Below, in pieces: positions 44,801-51,429 of a DNA stretch of 57,671 nucleotides. A model generated the notes under the pieces. The model did not search any database and had not been told where the DNA came from. It saw only the letters and a list, made by a program, of their open reading frames with translations. This DNA comes from Prosthecobacter sp. Lineage in GTDB: Bacteria; Verrucomicrobiota; Verrucomicrobiia; Verrucomicrobiales; Verrucomicrobiaceae. Both the position numbers and the translations under genes were made by a program. Location of the stretch: NCBI GenBank assembly GCA_030827515.1, contig JAUREI010000004.1, positions 1 through 57,671 of the forward strand. Reading direction: 5' to 3'. The number at the start of each line of letters is the position of its first letter. Positions within the stretch are counted from its first letter, which is position 1.

Positions 44801-47324
44801 CGCCAAGCAGACCGCAGACTTCCTGACCAGCGAGCTGCGTCCGCTGCTACAGGACATGCAGGCCCGCGGCGTCACGATGGACGAGTTCGAGGAGTTCCTG
44901 CACAACCGCCACGCCGAAGAGCGCAACGACCAGATCGCCCGCGTCAACCCGAACATGCCCGACGGCGGCTCGGGGATCGACACCGCGGACGCGCGCACCT
45001 ATTTGGCCGGGCTCGACCCCGCCAAGCGCCGGGCCTACGACGCGCTGGCCCAGCGCGTGGACGCGATCAGCGCCGGCACGCGCCAGCTGCTGGTGGCCAG
45101 CGGCCTGGAGACGCAGGACACGATCGACGCCTGGGAGCGAACCTACGGCAGCTACGTGCCTCTGTTCCGTGAAGACACCGACTTCGCCGCTGGCGGCGGG
45201 GCGGGTACGGGTCAAGGCTACAGCGTGCGTGGGCCGGCCAGCCGCCGTGCCACGGGCTCCAGCCGCCCGGTGGTGGACATCCTCGCGAACCTGGCCATGC
45301 AGCGCGAGCGCACGATCGTGCGCGCCGAGAAGGCCCGCGTCGCCCAGGCCATCTACGGCATGGCGGTGCAGAACCCCAACACCGACTTCTGGCTGGCCGT
45401 CGACCCGGAGGGTCAGAGGGACCCGAACACGGCGATCGCTGACCTGATCCGCATGGGCATCAACCCGATCGACGCGCAGAACATCATCCGGGAGCCGGTG
45501 CAGCAGACCATCGACCCGCGCACGGGCCTGGTGGTGCAGCGCGTGAACCCGCTGTTGCGCACGAGCGACAACGTGCTGGCCGTGCGCATCGACGGCCGCG
45601 AGCGGTACGTGTTCTTCAACCCGAACAACGATCGCTCGCAGCGCATGGCCGAGGCGCTCAAGAACCTGGACGCCGACCAGCTTGGCCGGGTGATGAGCAT
45701 GACCGCGATGGTCACCCGGTGGTTCGCCAGCGTGAACACGCAGTTCAATCCGATATTCGGCGTGATCAACTTCGGGCGCGACGTGCAGGGCGCGGTGCTG
45801 AACCTGACCACCACGCAGATCGCCGATCGCAAGGCCGAAGTCATGGCCGGCGTGATGCCCGCTCTGCGCGGCATCTACTCGGACCTGCGCTCACGCCGCG
45901 CCGGCAAGGGTCCGGCGACCGGCACCTGGGCCACCTTGTGGGAGGAGTTCCAGCGCGAGGGTGGGCAGACCGGGTTCCGCGACATGTTTGCCCGCAGCGA
46001 CGATCGGTCCAAGAAGCTGCAGGACGAGATCAACCGGATGGGCCGCAAGGGCTACGACGTGCGCCGCCTCGTCGACCCCAACAACGCGGTCTTCGGCTGG
46101 CTGTCGGACTACAACGAGACGATGGAAAACGCCGTCCGCCTGTCCGCCTACAAGGCCGCGCTGAACAAGGGGCTCTCAAAGCAGCAGGCCGCGTCGATCG
46201 CCAAGAACCTGACCGTCAACTTCAACCGCAAGGGCCAGGTGGCCACGCAGATGGGCGCGCTGTATGCGTTCTTCAACGCCGGCGTGCAGGGCACCACGCG
46301 CTTGGTGGAGACGCTGCGCGGGCCGGCCGGCAAGAAGATCATCGCCGGCGGCCTGCTGCTGGGCTCCGCGCAGGCGCTGCTGCTGGCGGCCGCAGGGTTT
46401 GATGAGGACGAGCCGCCGGAGTTCGTGCGCGAGCGCAACTTGATCATCCCCACCGGCAACGGAAAGTACATCAACATTCCGATGCCGCTGGGCTTCCATG
46501 TGATCCCCAACACCAGCCGCGTGCTCACCGAGTTTGCGCTGTCGGGGTGGAAGAAGCCGACCAAGCGTCTCCTGCAGATCACCGGCGCGTTTCTTGAAGC
46601 CTTCAACCCCATCGGCAACGCCGGCTGGTCGGTCCAAACAATTGCCCCGACCATTGCCGACCCGCTGGTGGCGCTTGCAGAAAACCGGGATTGGACCGGC
46701 AGGCCGATCGCCAAGAAAGACCGCAGCGATCTTCAACCTACTCCCGGCTACACGCGCGCCAAGGAGACGGCCAGCTGGTTCTCCAAGCAGCTCTCCTACT
46801 ACCTGAACCTGGCCAGCGGTGGCACGAAGTACAAGCAGGGCGTGATCAGCCCGACGCCGGACCAGCTTGACTACCTGATCGGTCAGGCCACCGGGGGCGT
46901 GGGCCGCGAGGCGCTGAAGATCGAGCAGACCATCACCAGCCAGGTGACCGGCGAAGAGCTGCCACCCTACAAGGTGCCGCTGCTGGGCCGGTTCTACGGC
47001 GACACCAAGTCACCGGCCGCCGAGAGCAACCGCTTCTACGAGAACCTCAAGCGCATCAACGAGCACGAGGCTGAGATCAAGGGCAGGCGGAAGAACCGCG
47101 AGGGCGGCATCGATGAGTACCGCAGGGCCAACCCCGAGGCGCGCTTGGTTGACCTAGCCAACCAGACCGAGCGGGACGTGCAAGATCTGCGCAAGCGGCG
47201 CCGTGAGCTGCTTGAGCGCGGCGCCTCGAAGGAGACGATCCAGATCCAGGAGCAGCGGATTGCGACGCGCATGAAGCGGTTCAACGACCGCGTGCGGCAG
47301 GTGGAGGAGCAGGCCGCTCGGTGA
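35808..47324 (+). CDS. Giant polyvalent virion protein (3838 aa)
   Basis: Residues 11-27 and 39-55 repeat GYRFVGGDPNxKxSWE, and a Gly-rich membrane-like part lies at 165-210. HELMH at 924-928 is a zinc-protease motif. A large alpha-helical domain spans about 1144-1527, and an LLRGVHDYYAHSM polyvalent-protein domain lies near 1840-2050. Residues about 2204-2391 are ADP-ribosyltransferase-like (FHVT with His2232, later WVAFEPTQIKS). A further polyvalent region covers 2435-2918, with EEIQSDWGQ. The last 700 residues resemble LPD38 and include a hydrophobic helix at 3510-3531. Such proteins are thought to enter the cell with phage DNA. Position after the ejection genes supports this; no lytic transglycosylase domain was recognised. 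Confidence 0.88.
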   Translation: MALPTKGQVIEGYRFVGGDPNDKASWELDVALKPGEVVDGYRFVGGDPNSKKSWEDVRDAGLGARLSQGAASTIAAGKIAATDDPARIAEIVSEGQRTQLPQTPTQQKMAAEVKPLQEAYEKSQGLEAVGAFASLAAKRLAQFVTNPSELAGAIAENLPNSAPGLAGGYVGAKGGALAGTAVAPGVGTVVGGVGGGIVGGTAGGYFIEQGAAMRDQILKAAQEQGIDPRDSKALEPLIREQYQSFLEKSRLKGIGTAGTDAVLNAVTFGLAGTGERVLAKEARALTEGVKAGTVDAAQGATQLAAIEARQAARNTIPARAVRGTGIIAAEMAGEGASEAAGQKLAYGKVDALDVIDESILGMGQGGAMAAGRGLYNRATGQATADTVDRNIAAAKEELSRQRQLQAQTTLQTAPDAATAAAAANDLAGSVDELTSSIDSYLRPGSIAPAGAAPAAAVLPAARPTIQELQQRIDREAELTAQAENAGTDFERRMALEQIQATRPDASPRLASSFVELQPMSELQASQRLAILRDEAATSGGNALGLEVVPHPSVSGKFAIAQRGLPSLDLTSTPAAPVSQAEANARLEAAAQQRQGLLRNELFQPYEAVTDQLQRGIEANEGSIPAPGAAILDAASVGVPGNKTGTGITAYDTVTDVVSTSPIEVPATPTDQLGEQKRQAALQATNEESMAEQEARNVANKQQADRELQAQIERTGQPAAAPSTADVIAAMKTPGTQRTADQVLALRQAQSRYSAADFSLLERAATAPFTLDMQERGRLRELAAGPAPTVAPTQQTRENPPLMGERVARALGLPSNGVVVTSNAKLSTTRSGPGGTLTVTDTETTTDENGVETTKQVSHTATVVDPSRLGNTGRLLNQIARIFGKRLVVFTSDTLRADGFVVDGNDRDIHINANAQISPLAVFGHELMHLLKREHPEAYAAVEAVIKAQLTPEQFAAFQADYGQDATIEELASDLMGNRFQEPEFWTAVFNEIAAQNPTGAAGIIARVGAALNRAIRAFLNAVGQKGFKADEIVGDVTAVRAALKTALAEYAKQQRNPAIAMEAQVARETPAPAETPEPAPGEPTPLQAEGNRLREAARRARQEMGETITASKQRPDFTNPEERTEVSTTRPVPAPKKGRTSNSYDEKWVIDGQDIRASKAHVEAVSRALRQYNTLSGKGNAEALMKELHDVVVENLLWLHDLVPENVRARAKLWYDGANRIANDWAGKYNISLRQTSGVLAVLSPQMDWFKNVSLGERVISIWKNRQNEAWSPAMTAWLESWVNASKDVDTKASRQAVLEEARPLQGMTLSEMNDRQAAIYIRVFDETYHERQYRLVTPEGGFGDYVTNSDDGDASVTWGGFDTIEKAVSILNDGSFRNIDERLGDEHKVRNFYNNIISPGSADGHVTIDTHAVAAAFVKALSGSALEVMHNFGTTPKGQPGVSGNVETGASGTYGLFADAYRDAAAKRGILPREMQSITWEAVRALFPAAIKDQLAPQVDAVWDRFKAGELTRDQAREEVRKLAGGIRPMAWEGSDAGKSAADGGVSFNSDIPEEVDQRSARTLLPEVAKDKIQVNLSANTSSIPGIAALQAAAAKGDMLAHRLLQDLALDNLRHLLAGTSARVKADGVTGLYGGYVESGLSMTVSFADDDRSAVLAALAKFADNFNQEQIHVRRGIKAKVGTSFDDGSYVTHVFRFELERGLNRKQIDKVIADSGLPGLTFGDDFVEAYYVGDPSNEEAINQFRERALRARQSLGKNVRTVDIGPARLWTYGDRDRGLGFERVRGDVPAGTGVSNETAKRVAGYLNPTTNKKGEPALGKVKTFEQTDITPAQDALQTRIAGVYDSLPENDLKNPNVRKAYQELSKEVLRQFRAMPVKLEVFTGKGEPYKSSADMRRDLLDNNHLYIYGTAPDTFGPPNQDFSAHPLLKDSGERDVNGYPLLFNDLLRGVHDYYAHSMSPAQFGPKGEEAAWKNHMSMTPNMWARWALTMETRAQNSWVNFREGLDRNTPISQRSFAPQKAALLPVEFILTGDRTVDKPMKEFIAKLGERARQGSRPKMKGPSITATRQRTSSERYATLEEIGQMERQAFARLQEDQRYKELTAKIAEAENADRNRFNQVVDKAVEILKSKPGFKKLAEEYDAKTVRNLAQVFMDEADAAVPAATPSLGDAMQARKNYVEQYLKDAGIPEPSAFAERANQDRTYYSSAAFRRWFKQSKAVDANGRPLVAFHVTTKDFVEFDTNAGKTKGQKSTAAYSGQLGSWFTAPSLYDGNYDAGNAEVAVEGFIEEAGGGFKPGAVTMLVHLSIQNPMEYSDYESMLEDRNSYPSIEKFKADLVSQGYDGIVIRNSDTDGNVDRDDWVAFEPTQIKSATGNSGAFDPANPDITASRQRNALGLYSALAEGVEGIKTNTAPAAGWRDAIKGLVNKGAVKADEVEWSGVNDWLALQQGKVTKDQVAEYLRQGGVQVEETVLGGQGGWSVVDQATGGDQFVEGFRTQQEAEARAEELGGREYAAIPSSDTPMAETKYGKWTLPGGARYREVLLTLPSMDKDLAWARQQEQKYGKNIMDWPNEVLEELDRRPGAKSAVKTEYRSSHWDQPNVLAHIRVNDRTDADGNKVLFVEEIQSDWGQEGKKSGFAEGPADVRAELVGESKYFPGQSEYAMYVNGARVGTRHAATANEAIARARESLPLLMAASPSIKVGLTPRAPFVTKTEGWLNLALKRVLTMAVEGGYDKVAFTNGAQNAERFSLDKTLSQIRYNPNGDQRLRAYDRDGKTVINETVAPEKLPDFIGKEAADRLLGNPTEVIGDSNVLSGADLKVEAKGMRAFYDVIVPTALKKLLPKVGGGQMGVVEIQPLGKKARPSDDNIDYGITFDGMDSVTPDGERFRRYEDAVAHVKTNLDKYALVQPGLTITDAMREKVGEGLPMFSRRRNIFNQPAPLASWTMAPDSKMDDFLYKMQDKQIDTKRVVEAIRQAAGSIDDKWNAYLQEELYHGRTAKQTADFLTSELRPLLQDMQARGVTMDEFEEFLHNRHAEERNDQIARVNPNMPDGGSGIDTADARTYLAGLDPAKRRAYDALAQRVDAISAGTRQLLVASGLETQDTIDAWERTYGSYVPLFREDTDFAAGGGAGTGQGYSVRGPASRRATGSSRPVVDILANLAMQRERTIVRAEKARVAQAIYGMAVQNPNTDFWLAVDPEGQRDPNTAIADLIRMGINPIDAQNIIREPVQQTIDPRTGLVVQRVNPLLRTSDNVLAVRIDGRERYVFFNPNNDRSQRMAEALKNLDADQLGRVMSMTAMVTRWFASVNTQFNPIFGVINFGRDVQGAVLNLTTTQIADRKAEVMAGVMPALRGIYSDLRSRRAGKGPATGTWATLWEEFQREGGQTGFRDMFARSDDRSKKLQDEINRMGRKGYDVRRLVDPNNAVFGWLSDYNETMENAVRLSAYKAALNKGLSKQQAASIAKNLTVNFNRKGQVATQMGALYAFFNAGVQGTTRLVETLRGPAGKKIIAGGLLLGSAQALLLAAAGFDEDEPPEFVRERNLIIPTGNGKYINIPMPLGFHVIPNTSRVLTEFALSGWKKPTKRLLQITGAFLEAFNPIGNAGWSVQTIAPTIADPLVALAENRDWTGRPIAKKDRSDLQPTPGYTRAKETASWFSKQLSYYLNLASGGTKYKQGVISPTPDQLDYLIGQATGGVGREALKIEQTITSQVTGEELPPYKVPLLGRFYGDTKSPAAESNRFYENLKRINEHEAEIKGRRKNREGGIDEYRRANPEARLVDLANQTERDVQDLRKRRRELLERGASKETIQIQEQRIATRMKRFNDRVRQVEEQAAR
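38172..38204. promoter_or_regulatory. Composite palindrome-like element inside the giant gene
   Basis: GTTGCG-CCGA-CGCAAC (38172-38187), three bases, then CTAGGGAAAACCCT (38191-38204). The arms equal those at 7964-7979, and the second part matches the palindrome of copies A and B. In copy B it likewise follows a GTxxxAC-type palindrome. The coding frame reads through it. Chance cannot be excluded, but two adjacent matches are unlikely. Confidence 0.45.
41020..41217 (+). CDS. Possible overprinted small gene within the giant gene (65 aa)
   Basis: ATG 41020 in the +1 frame follows GGAG by nine bases and stays open to TAG at 41215-41217. The product begins MKKQSTSSESGHYEPGN and has normal-looking helix and strand parts. 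G/C-ending codons are roughly three quarters of this frame but only about half of the giant frame here, although the giant gene elsewhere is strongly G/C-ending. This supports dual coding, but no homologue is known to me. Confidence 0.4.
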   Translation: MKKQSTSSESGHYEPGNPLERMSEQLISDLRASGLTVTVTEGSDSSEYEVTFPPAPASRTKPQSA

Positions 47325-47369
47325 CCGCGGCGTGCCGCGCGGCTCGACTGACGGTCACAGGCCGGCCGC

Positions 47370-47570
47370 TCAGCGGCTGGCCTCGCTGCACTCGCGCAGC
47401 CACTTCACCACGTCCTCCTCCAGCCACATCAGCCGGTTCGAGCCCGGGATCTTCAGCCTGGGCGGCAGGCTTTCCGGCCTGCGCCGGCAGTCCACCTTGA
47501 TGGTCTCGGCCGAGCGCCGCAGCAGCGGCGCTAGGTCCTCGGGTCCCAGCGTCTTCAGCGGGCTGTTCAC
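47370..47570 (-). CDS. Excisionase/AlpA-like winged helix protein (66 aa)
   Basis: GTG 47570 overlaps the upstream stop as GTGA. The protein has a MerR/AlpA-type start, LAPLLRRSAETIKVDCRRRP, followed by RLKIPGSNRLMWLEEDVVKWL, matching small helix-turn-helix excisionase-like proteins. With no integrase in the window, a transcription or recombination accessory role is more likely than classic excision. It ends the leftward operon, convergent with the giant gene. Confidence 0.7.
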   Translation of the reverse strand: MNSPLKTLGPEDLAPLLRRSAETIKVDCRRRPESLPPRLKIPGSNRLMWLEEDVVKWLRECSEASR

Positions 47571-47845
47571 TTGCGGGTCTCCTCTTCGATCAGCTTGTCG
47601 ATGTAGTGGCGCGCTTTGCGCAGATCCTCGACGCCGCCCTTGTGGCGCCAGCGGCTCAGGTACTTCACGGCGTTGCCGTCCAGATAGCCCAGCCCCCAGT
47701 CCAGGATCACGTCCCAGGTCTCGAACTTGAGCTGCTTGTAGTGCGTGCCGCCGTGCTGCACGGCGTTCGCGCCGGTCTTCGCTGACCCGGCCTGCGCCTG
47801 CAGCTGCGCCTTGATCTGGTCGCCCGTCAACCCGACGATGCTCAT
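47567..47845 (-). CDS. DUF3310 family protein (92 aa)
   Basis: The signature GGTHYKQLKFETWDVILDWG, then NAVKYLSRWRHKGGVEDLRK and YIDKLIEEE, is characteristic of DUF3310. Such proteins accompany phage replication or nucleotide genes, and their function is not established. ATG 47845 overlaps the polymerase stop as TGATG, so it is coupled to DNA polymerase. Confidence 0.85.
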   Translation of the reverse strand: MSIVGLTGDQIKAQLQAQAGSAKTGANAVQHGGTHYKQLKFETWDVILDWGLGYLDGNAVKYLSRWRHKGGVEDLRKARHYIDKLIEEETRK

Positions 47846-49860
47846 CAGTCAATCTCCTTCATGTAGTAGCGCGTCTCGAACCCGTCGCCGCGCAGCGGCA
47901 GATCCGGCGCCCAGACGACCGGCCTGGCCATGATCGCCTCGACCTCGGCCAGCGCCCCGGCATCGTCCGGCGCCTCGATCACGATCTCGTCGTGGACCGT
48001 AGTCAGCTGCCGGTAGCCGGCGTCGTCGATCGCCAGCATCGCCTCGCGCAAGCAGTCCCTGGCGATCGCTTGGGTGATGTTCTCCACCAGCTTGCCGCCG
48101 TAGGTCGGCAGCCTGGTCCATCGCTTGGTGCGCTGGTCCTGACCCTCGTAGGTCACGCTGCCCGCGCTGGCCACCACGTAGCTGCTGCCATCAGCCGCCT
48201 CGCGCACGAGGTCTTGCGGCTCAACGCGCGGCTTCACGTAGGCGAGGCGCCGGCCCGAGGGCAAGCTGATGAACAAGAACCCGCTCTCGTAGCTGAACAC
48301 CAGCTTCGCTCGGCCGCCGGCGATCGGCAGCGTGATGCTGCCCTTCGTCGTCAGCGCTGCCTTGGCCGCGCGCTCGCAGGCGTACCAGAAGGCGACCACC
48401 TCCGGGTTCGCCTCGCGCCAGGCGGTCTTGATCGGGTCGAGCTCCTCGTGCGCGATGCCCATGTCCAGCGCGCCCATCGTGATCAGCGCGCCGGCCCCGC
48501 CCTGGTAGCCCAGCGCCAGCTCAGCGATCTTGCCCTTCTGCCGGTACGGCGACTTCTTGGTGACGGACCCGGGCGGCAGCTTGAACATCTGCTCCGCGCT
48601 GGCCTCGTAGATCTTGCCGTGCGTCTTGAACACGTCGAGCCGCCACTCGCACCACGCCAGCCACGCGATCACGCGCGCCTCGATCGCGCTGAAGTCAACC
48701 ACGATGAAGCGGTGCCCGTCCTCGGCGATGAACGCCGTGCGGATGAGCTGGCTCAGCGTGTCTGGCACGTTGCCGAACAGCAGCTCCAGCTCGTCGAAGC
48801 GGCCCTCAATCAGCAGGTTGCGCGCGAGGTCGATGTCCTTGAGCTTGTTCTGCGGCAGGTTCTGAACTTGCACCAAGCGCCCCGCCCAGCGGCCGGTGCG
48901 GTTCGCGCCGTAGAACTGCGTGAGGCCGCGGATGCGGTCGTCTGCGCAGGCCGTGCGGGCCATCGCCTGGTACTTGCTCACGCTGGTCTTAGCCAGCTCC
49001 TGCCGGATCTCCAGCGCTCGCCTGACGACGGCGCTGTCGGTCGCCTTCAGCAGCGCCGGCACGGTCTTCTTCGTCAGGTCAGCGATCTCGTCGTCAGTCT
49101 CTTCCTGCAGCCAGGCCAGCAGCTGGTCGCGGCTGTTTGGGTTGTCCAAGCCGGTGAGCTCCATCGCCTCGGCCACCAGTCGCTCGCGCACTTGCGCGTC
49201 GCACACGATCGCGTTGTCGACCAGCTGCCGGTGAATCTTCATGCCAGCGTTGTTCATCCGCTGGTCCAGGTGCCAAAGCTCCCACTCGGTGCCGGGCACC
49301 GGGAACTTCGCCAGCCGGCGCGCGATCTCGCGCTCGGTCTCCACGTCGCGCTTGCAGTACTCGACGAAGAGCTCCCACTTCGCCGGGTCATGCTTGGGCA
49401 GGTTGCGCGTGCGGCCGCCGTTGGTCTTCGTCGGCTTGCACGGGATGCAGAAGTACCGGATCAGCGACCAGCCTGAGCCCAGCTTCTGCTGGTCCTCATC
49501 AAGGCCGACCACCTTGCCCACCTCACCCAGGTTGCCCGGCAGCCCGAGATAGAGCGCGTGGACGCTGGTGCAGCGCCACTGCGTGACGTCGACAAAAATG
49601 TTGTAGTGCCGAGCAATGCAGGCGATCTCAAACGCCGCATTGTATGCGGCCTTAATCACCGCATGGTCGCACAGCGCGTCGGCCACGCGCCCCGGCAGCT
49701 GCTCGCCACGCGCCAGATCGACGACCTGGACGGGTTCGTCATCGAATGCGTAGCCGAGCAGCAGGATCTCGAAGTCCGGGCTCTCGACGTAGCGCGCGAC
49801 GCCACACTTCTTGAGGTCGACGCTGCTGTAGGTTTCCAGGTCGATGCGCAGCGTGGTCAA
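47845..49860 (-). CDS. Family A DNA polymerase with 3'-5' exonuclease
   Basis: The 671-residue enzyme has the exonuclease motifs IDLETYS (Asp7, Glu9) and YCKRD (Tyr168, Asp172). Polymerase motif A is VDFSAIEAR (Asp389), motif B is RQKGKIAELALGYQGG (from Arg440) and motif C is VHDEIV (His623-Asp-Glu625). It replicates phage DNA. The start is TTG 49860, the only start that keeps the exonuclease motif, and overlaps the preceding stop as TTGA with GGGAGAG upstream. The TTG may limit its synthesis. Confidence 0.93.
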   Translation of the reverse strand: MTTLRIDLETYSSVDLKKCGVARYVESPDFEILLLGYAFDDEPVQVVDLARGEQLPGRVADALCDHAVIKAAYNAAFEIACIARHYNIFVDVTQWRCTSVHALYLGLPGNLGEVGKVVGLDEDQQKLGSGWSLIRYFCIPCKPTKTNGGRTRNLPKHDPAKWELFVEYCKRDVETEREIARRLAKFPVPGTEWELWHLDQRMNNAGMKIHRQLVDNAIVCDAQVRERLVAEAMELTGLDNPNSRDQLLAWLQEETDDEIADLTKKTVPALLKATDSAVVRRALEIRQELAKTSVSKYQAMARTACADDRIRGLTQFYGANRTGRWAGRLVQVQNLPQNKLKDIDLARNLLIEGRFDELELLFGNVPDTLSQLIRTAFIAEDGHRFIVVDFSAIEARVIAWLAWCEWRLDVFKTHGKIYEASAEQMFKLPPGSVTKKSPYRQKGKIAELALGYQGGAGALITMGALDMGIAHEELDPIKTAWREANPEVVAFWYACERAAKAALTTKGSITLPIAGGRAKLVFSYESGFLFISLPSGRRLAYVKPRVEPQDLVREAADGSSYVVASAGSVTYEGQDQRTKRWTRLPTYGGKLVENITQAIARDCLREAMLAIDDAGYRQLTTVHDEIVIEAPDDAGALAEVEAIMARPVVWAPDLPLRGDGFETRYYMKEID

Positions 49861-50186
49861 GCCGCTCTCCCGGCCAGCATCTGATTGAGCCGGATCGCCT
49901 TACGCCTGGCGCGATAGGCGGCGCTGCGCTCTGACCCAGGGGTCGGCTGCGGCCGCGGCGCGTCGTTGATGCCGTCCGGGTTGAGCGTGTAGTGAGGAAC
50001 CCAGGTGTAGCCACGTCGATCGCGGCGCCACTCGGCCACGCGCAGCAGGCGCCGGCGGTGCATATGCCGGACATATGCCCCGACCGTGGCGTGGTGCAAG
50101 CCGGTCTGCTCGATGATCTCTGTCTTCGTCACCTCGCCCTGCATCAGCAGTTCGAGCATTCGGGTGAAGCTGTATGCGTTGATCAC
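49857..50186 (-). CDS. Winged helix-turn-helix protein (109 aa)
   Basis: The N-terminal half, MLELLMQGEVTKTEIIEQTG and LHHATVGAYVRHMHRRRLLR, is a winged helix-turn-helix. The C-terminus is basic, ending RRKAIRLNQMLAGRAA. It begins at GTG 50186, overlapping the previous stop as GTGA, and its own stop overlaps the polymerase start. It may regulate the replication operon or help origin recognition; neither is shown. Confidence 0.72.
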   Translation of the reverse strand: MINAYSFTRMLELLMQGEVTKTEIIEQTGLHHATVGAYVRHMHRRRLLRVAEWRRDRRGYTWVPHYTLNPDGINDAPRPQPTPGSERSAAYRARRKAIRLNQMLAGRAA

Positions 50187-50506
50187 TTTTCGTTCTTTTC
50201 TTTGTCACGCAGCAGGTAGCGCAGCTCGACGGTCCGCGCCGCAGAACGCAGCTTCGTCACCGTGGTGGTCCTCATCACCTCGATCGCGATCGCCACGAAC
50301 GTCTCAATCTCCGCGCGCTCGTCGTCTCCCCAGCCGATCAGCTCGGCGATGCACTGCTGCAGCCGATCGTCTTTGAGCTTGGCCACGCGCTCGACCAGGT
50401 ACTCCAGGTCCTCCCTGGGTAGCGCCGCGCGCTGGCGCAGGAGCGCGTGCATCCGCGCTGCCTGCTCAGCCACGAAATCTCCGTCAGGTTTCGGTCGGGT
50501 CGGCAT
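50183..50506 (-). CDS. Helical hypothetical protein (107 aa)
   Basis: The start MPTRPKPDGDF at 50506 is preferred to a longer frame overlapping the previous gene more. The product is charged and helical, and ends LLRDKEKNEK. That C-terminal sequence is encoded by an AAAGAAAAGAACG stretch that also acts as the leader of the following GTG start, like junctions near 54043, 54435 and 54963. No family is recognised. Confidence 0.6.
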   Translation of the reverse strand: MPTRPKPDGDFVAEQAARMHALLRQRAALPREDLEYLVERVAKLKDDRLQQCIAELIGWGDDERAEIETFVAIAIEVMRTTTVTKLRSAARTVELRYLLRDKEKNEK

Positions 50507-50765
50507 GTCGGTCCAGGAACATCGGCGTCTTCGGACCCACGTAGGCGCCAACGGTGTTGAAGCTGAACCACTCCTCGGCCTCCTCGCGGTCCATGCCGCC
50601 CAGCATCAGAGCGTCGATCACTGCTTCCTGGTCGTAGCACACCACCGGCTCAAAGCCGCAGCGATGCACCACGCCCAAGATGCAGCGATCGAAGTCCTCA
50701 GCAGGGTCGAGGAACAGCAGGTCGTCGCCGTACAGCTCGGCAAGCGTCTCCCGATTGACCACCAC
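50484..50765 (-). CDS. Conserved hypothetical phage protein (93 aa)
   Basis: Segments FDRCILGVVHRCGFEPVVCY and EEAEEWFSFNTVGAYVGPKTP are characteristic of a widespread phage protein with no known function. It starts at GTG 50765, directly after the previous stop; the next codon is also GTG, so the start may be three bases later. It overlaps the next gene by 23 bases. Confidence 0.7.
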   Translation of the reverse strand: MVVNRETLAELYGDDLLFLDPAEDFDRCILGVVHRCGFEPVVCYDQEAVIDALMLGGMDREEAEEWFSFNTVGAYVGPKTPMFLDRHADPTET

Positions 50766-50975
50766 TTAGTCGGCGCTGCCGCCGTCGGTGTCGGTCTCCG
50801 GCTCAGGCGCAGCCAACGTAGCCTCGGCCAGCGCCTGCATCTGCGCCTTGTACTGCTGCCACAGCTCCTGCACCAAGTCGTTGACCTGCTCGTGCGGCAG
50901 CTTGCGCAGCGCCGCAATGGTCAGCTCGACGCCGGCCGGCGTCATCTGCATGTTGAGGATGGTGGGCTGGGTCAT
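50766..50975 (-). CDS. Small acidic hypothetical protein (69 aa)
   Basis: The protein begins MTQPTILNMQMTPAGVE and is mainly helical with an acidic, Pro-containing tail. ATG 50975 overlaps the previous stop as TGATG. It lies between two phage hypotheticals in the replication operon. No family is recognised. Confidence 0.65.
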   Translation of the reverse strand: MTQPTILNMQMTPAGVELTIAALRKLPHEQVNDLVQELWQQYKAQMQALAEATLAAPEPETDTDGGSAD

Positions 50976-51376
50976 CAGTTGGCCTTCAAATTGAATTGGA
51001 TGTCCTCGACCGGCGTCAGGCGCGGAGCCTGAACCGCCCTGCCGATGCAGAGATCTTCCAGCGTCTTGCTCGGGGGTATGTCTAAGTCGGTCATCAGGGC
51101 CCGCAGCTCACGCGCCAAAAGGCGCACGCGGTCTTTTGACTCATTGGGCGAGACGCTGCGGCGGCGCACCGTCACGGTGACGCCTGTCGTCTTGCGCGCG
51201 GCCGACACGTTGTTGGAAGTCACGGCGAAACCCAGCTCCAGCGCAGCGGTGCTTGCCACCTGGGTGTCGGTCAGGTGCTTTTGATTCTCCGCGTGCTGCT
51301 CGATGTAGCGGCACAGCTTGTAGCGCTCGACGTGTGACAGCTGGCGCCGGCTGATGGATGTAGATTTGATCTGCAT
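50975..51376 (-). CDS. Basic hypothetical protein (133 aa)
   Basis: The protein begins MQIKSTSISRRQLSHVERYK. It contains a Val/Arg-rich stretch, TTGVTVTVRRR, and an acidic-hydrophobic C-terminal part, TDLDIPPSKTLEDLC. AAAGGAG lies eight bases before ATG 51376. Basic character and position by the ssDNA-binding protein gene suggest nucleic-acid contact, unproven. Confidence 0.6.
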   Translation of the reverse strand: MQIKSTSISRRQLSHVERYKLCRYIEQHAENQKHLTDTQVASTAALELGFAVTSNNVSAARKTTGVTVTVRRRSVSPNESKDRVRLLARELRALMTDLDIPPSKTLEDLCIGRAVQAPRLTPVEDIQFNLKAN

Positions 51377-51429
51377 CTTTTTCTCCTTTCAGGTGAGGCC
51401 TACTTGCTTCCGCTTTCGGCCCCTTTCGA

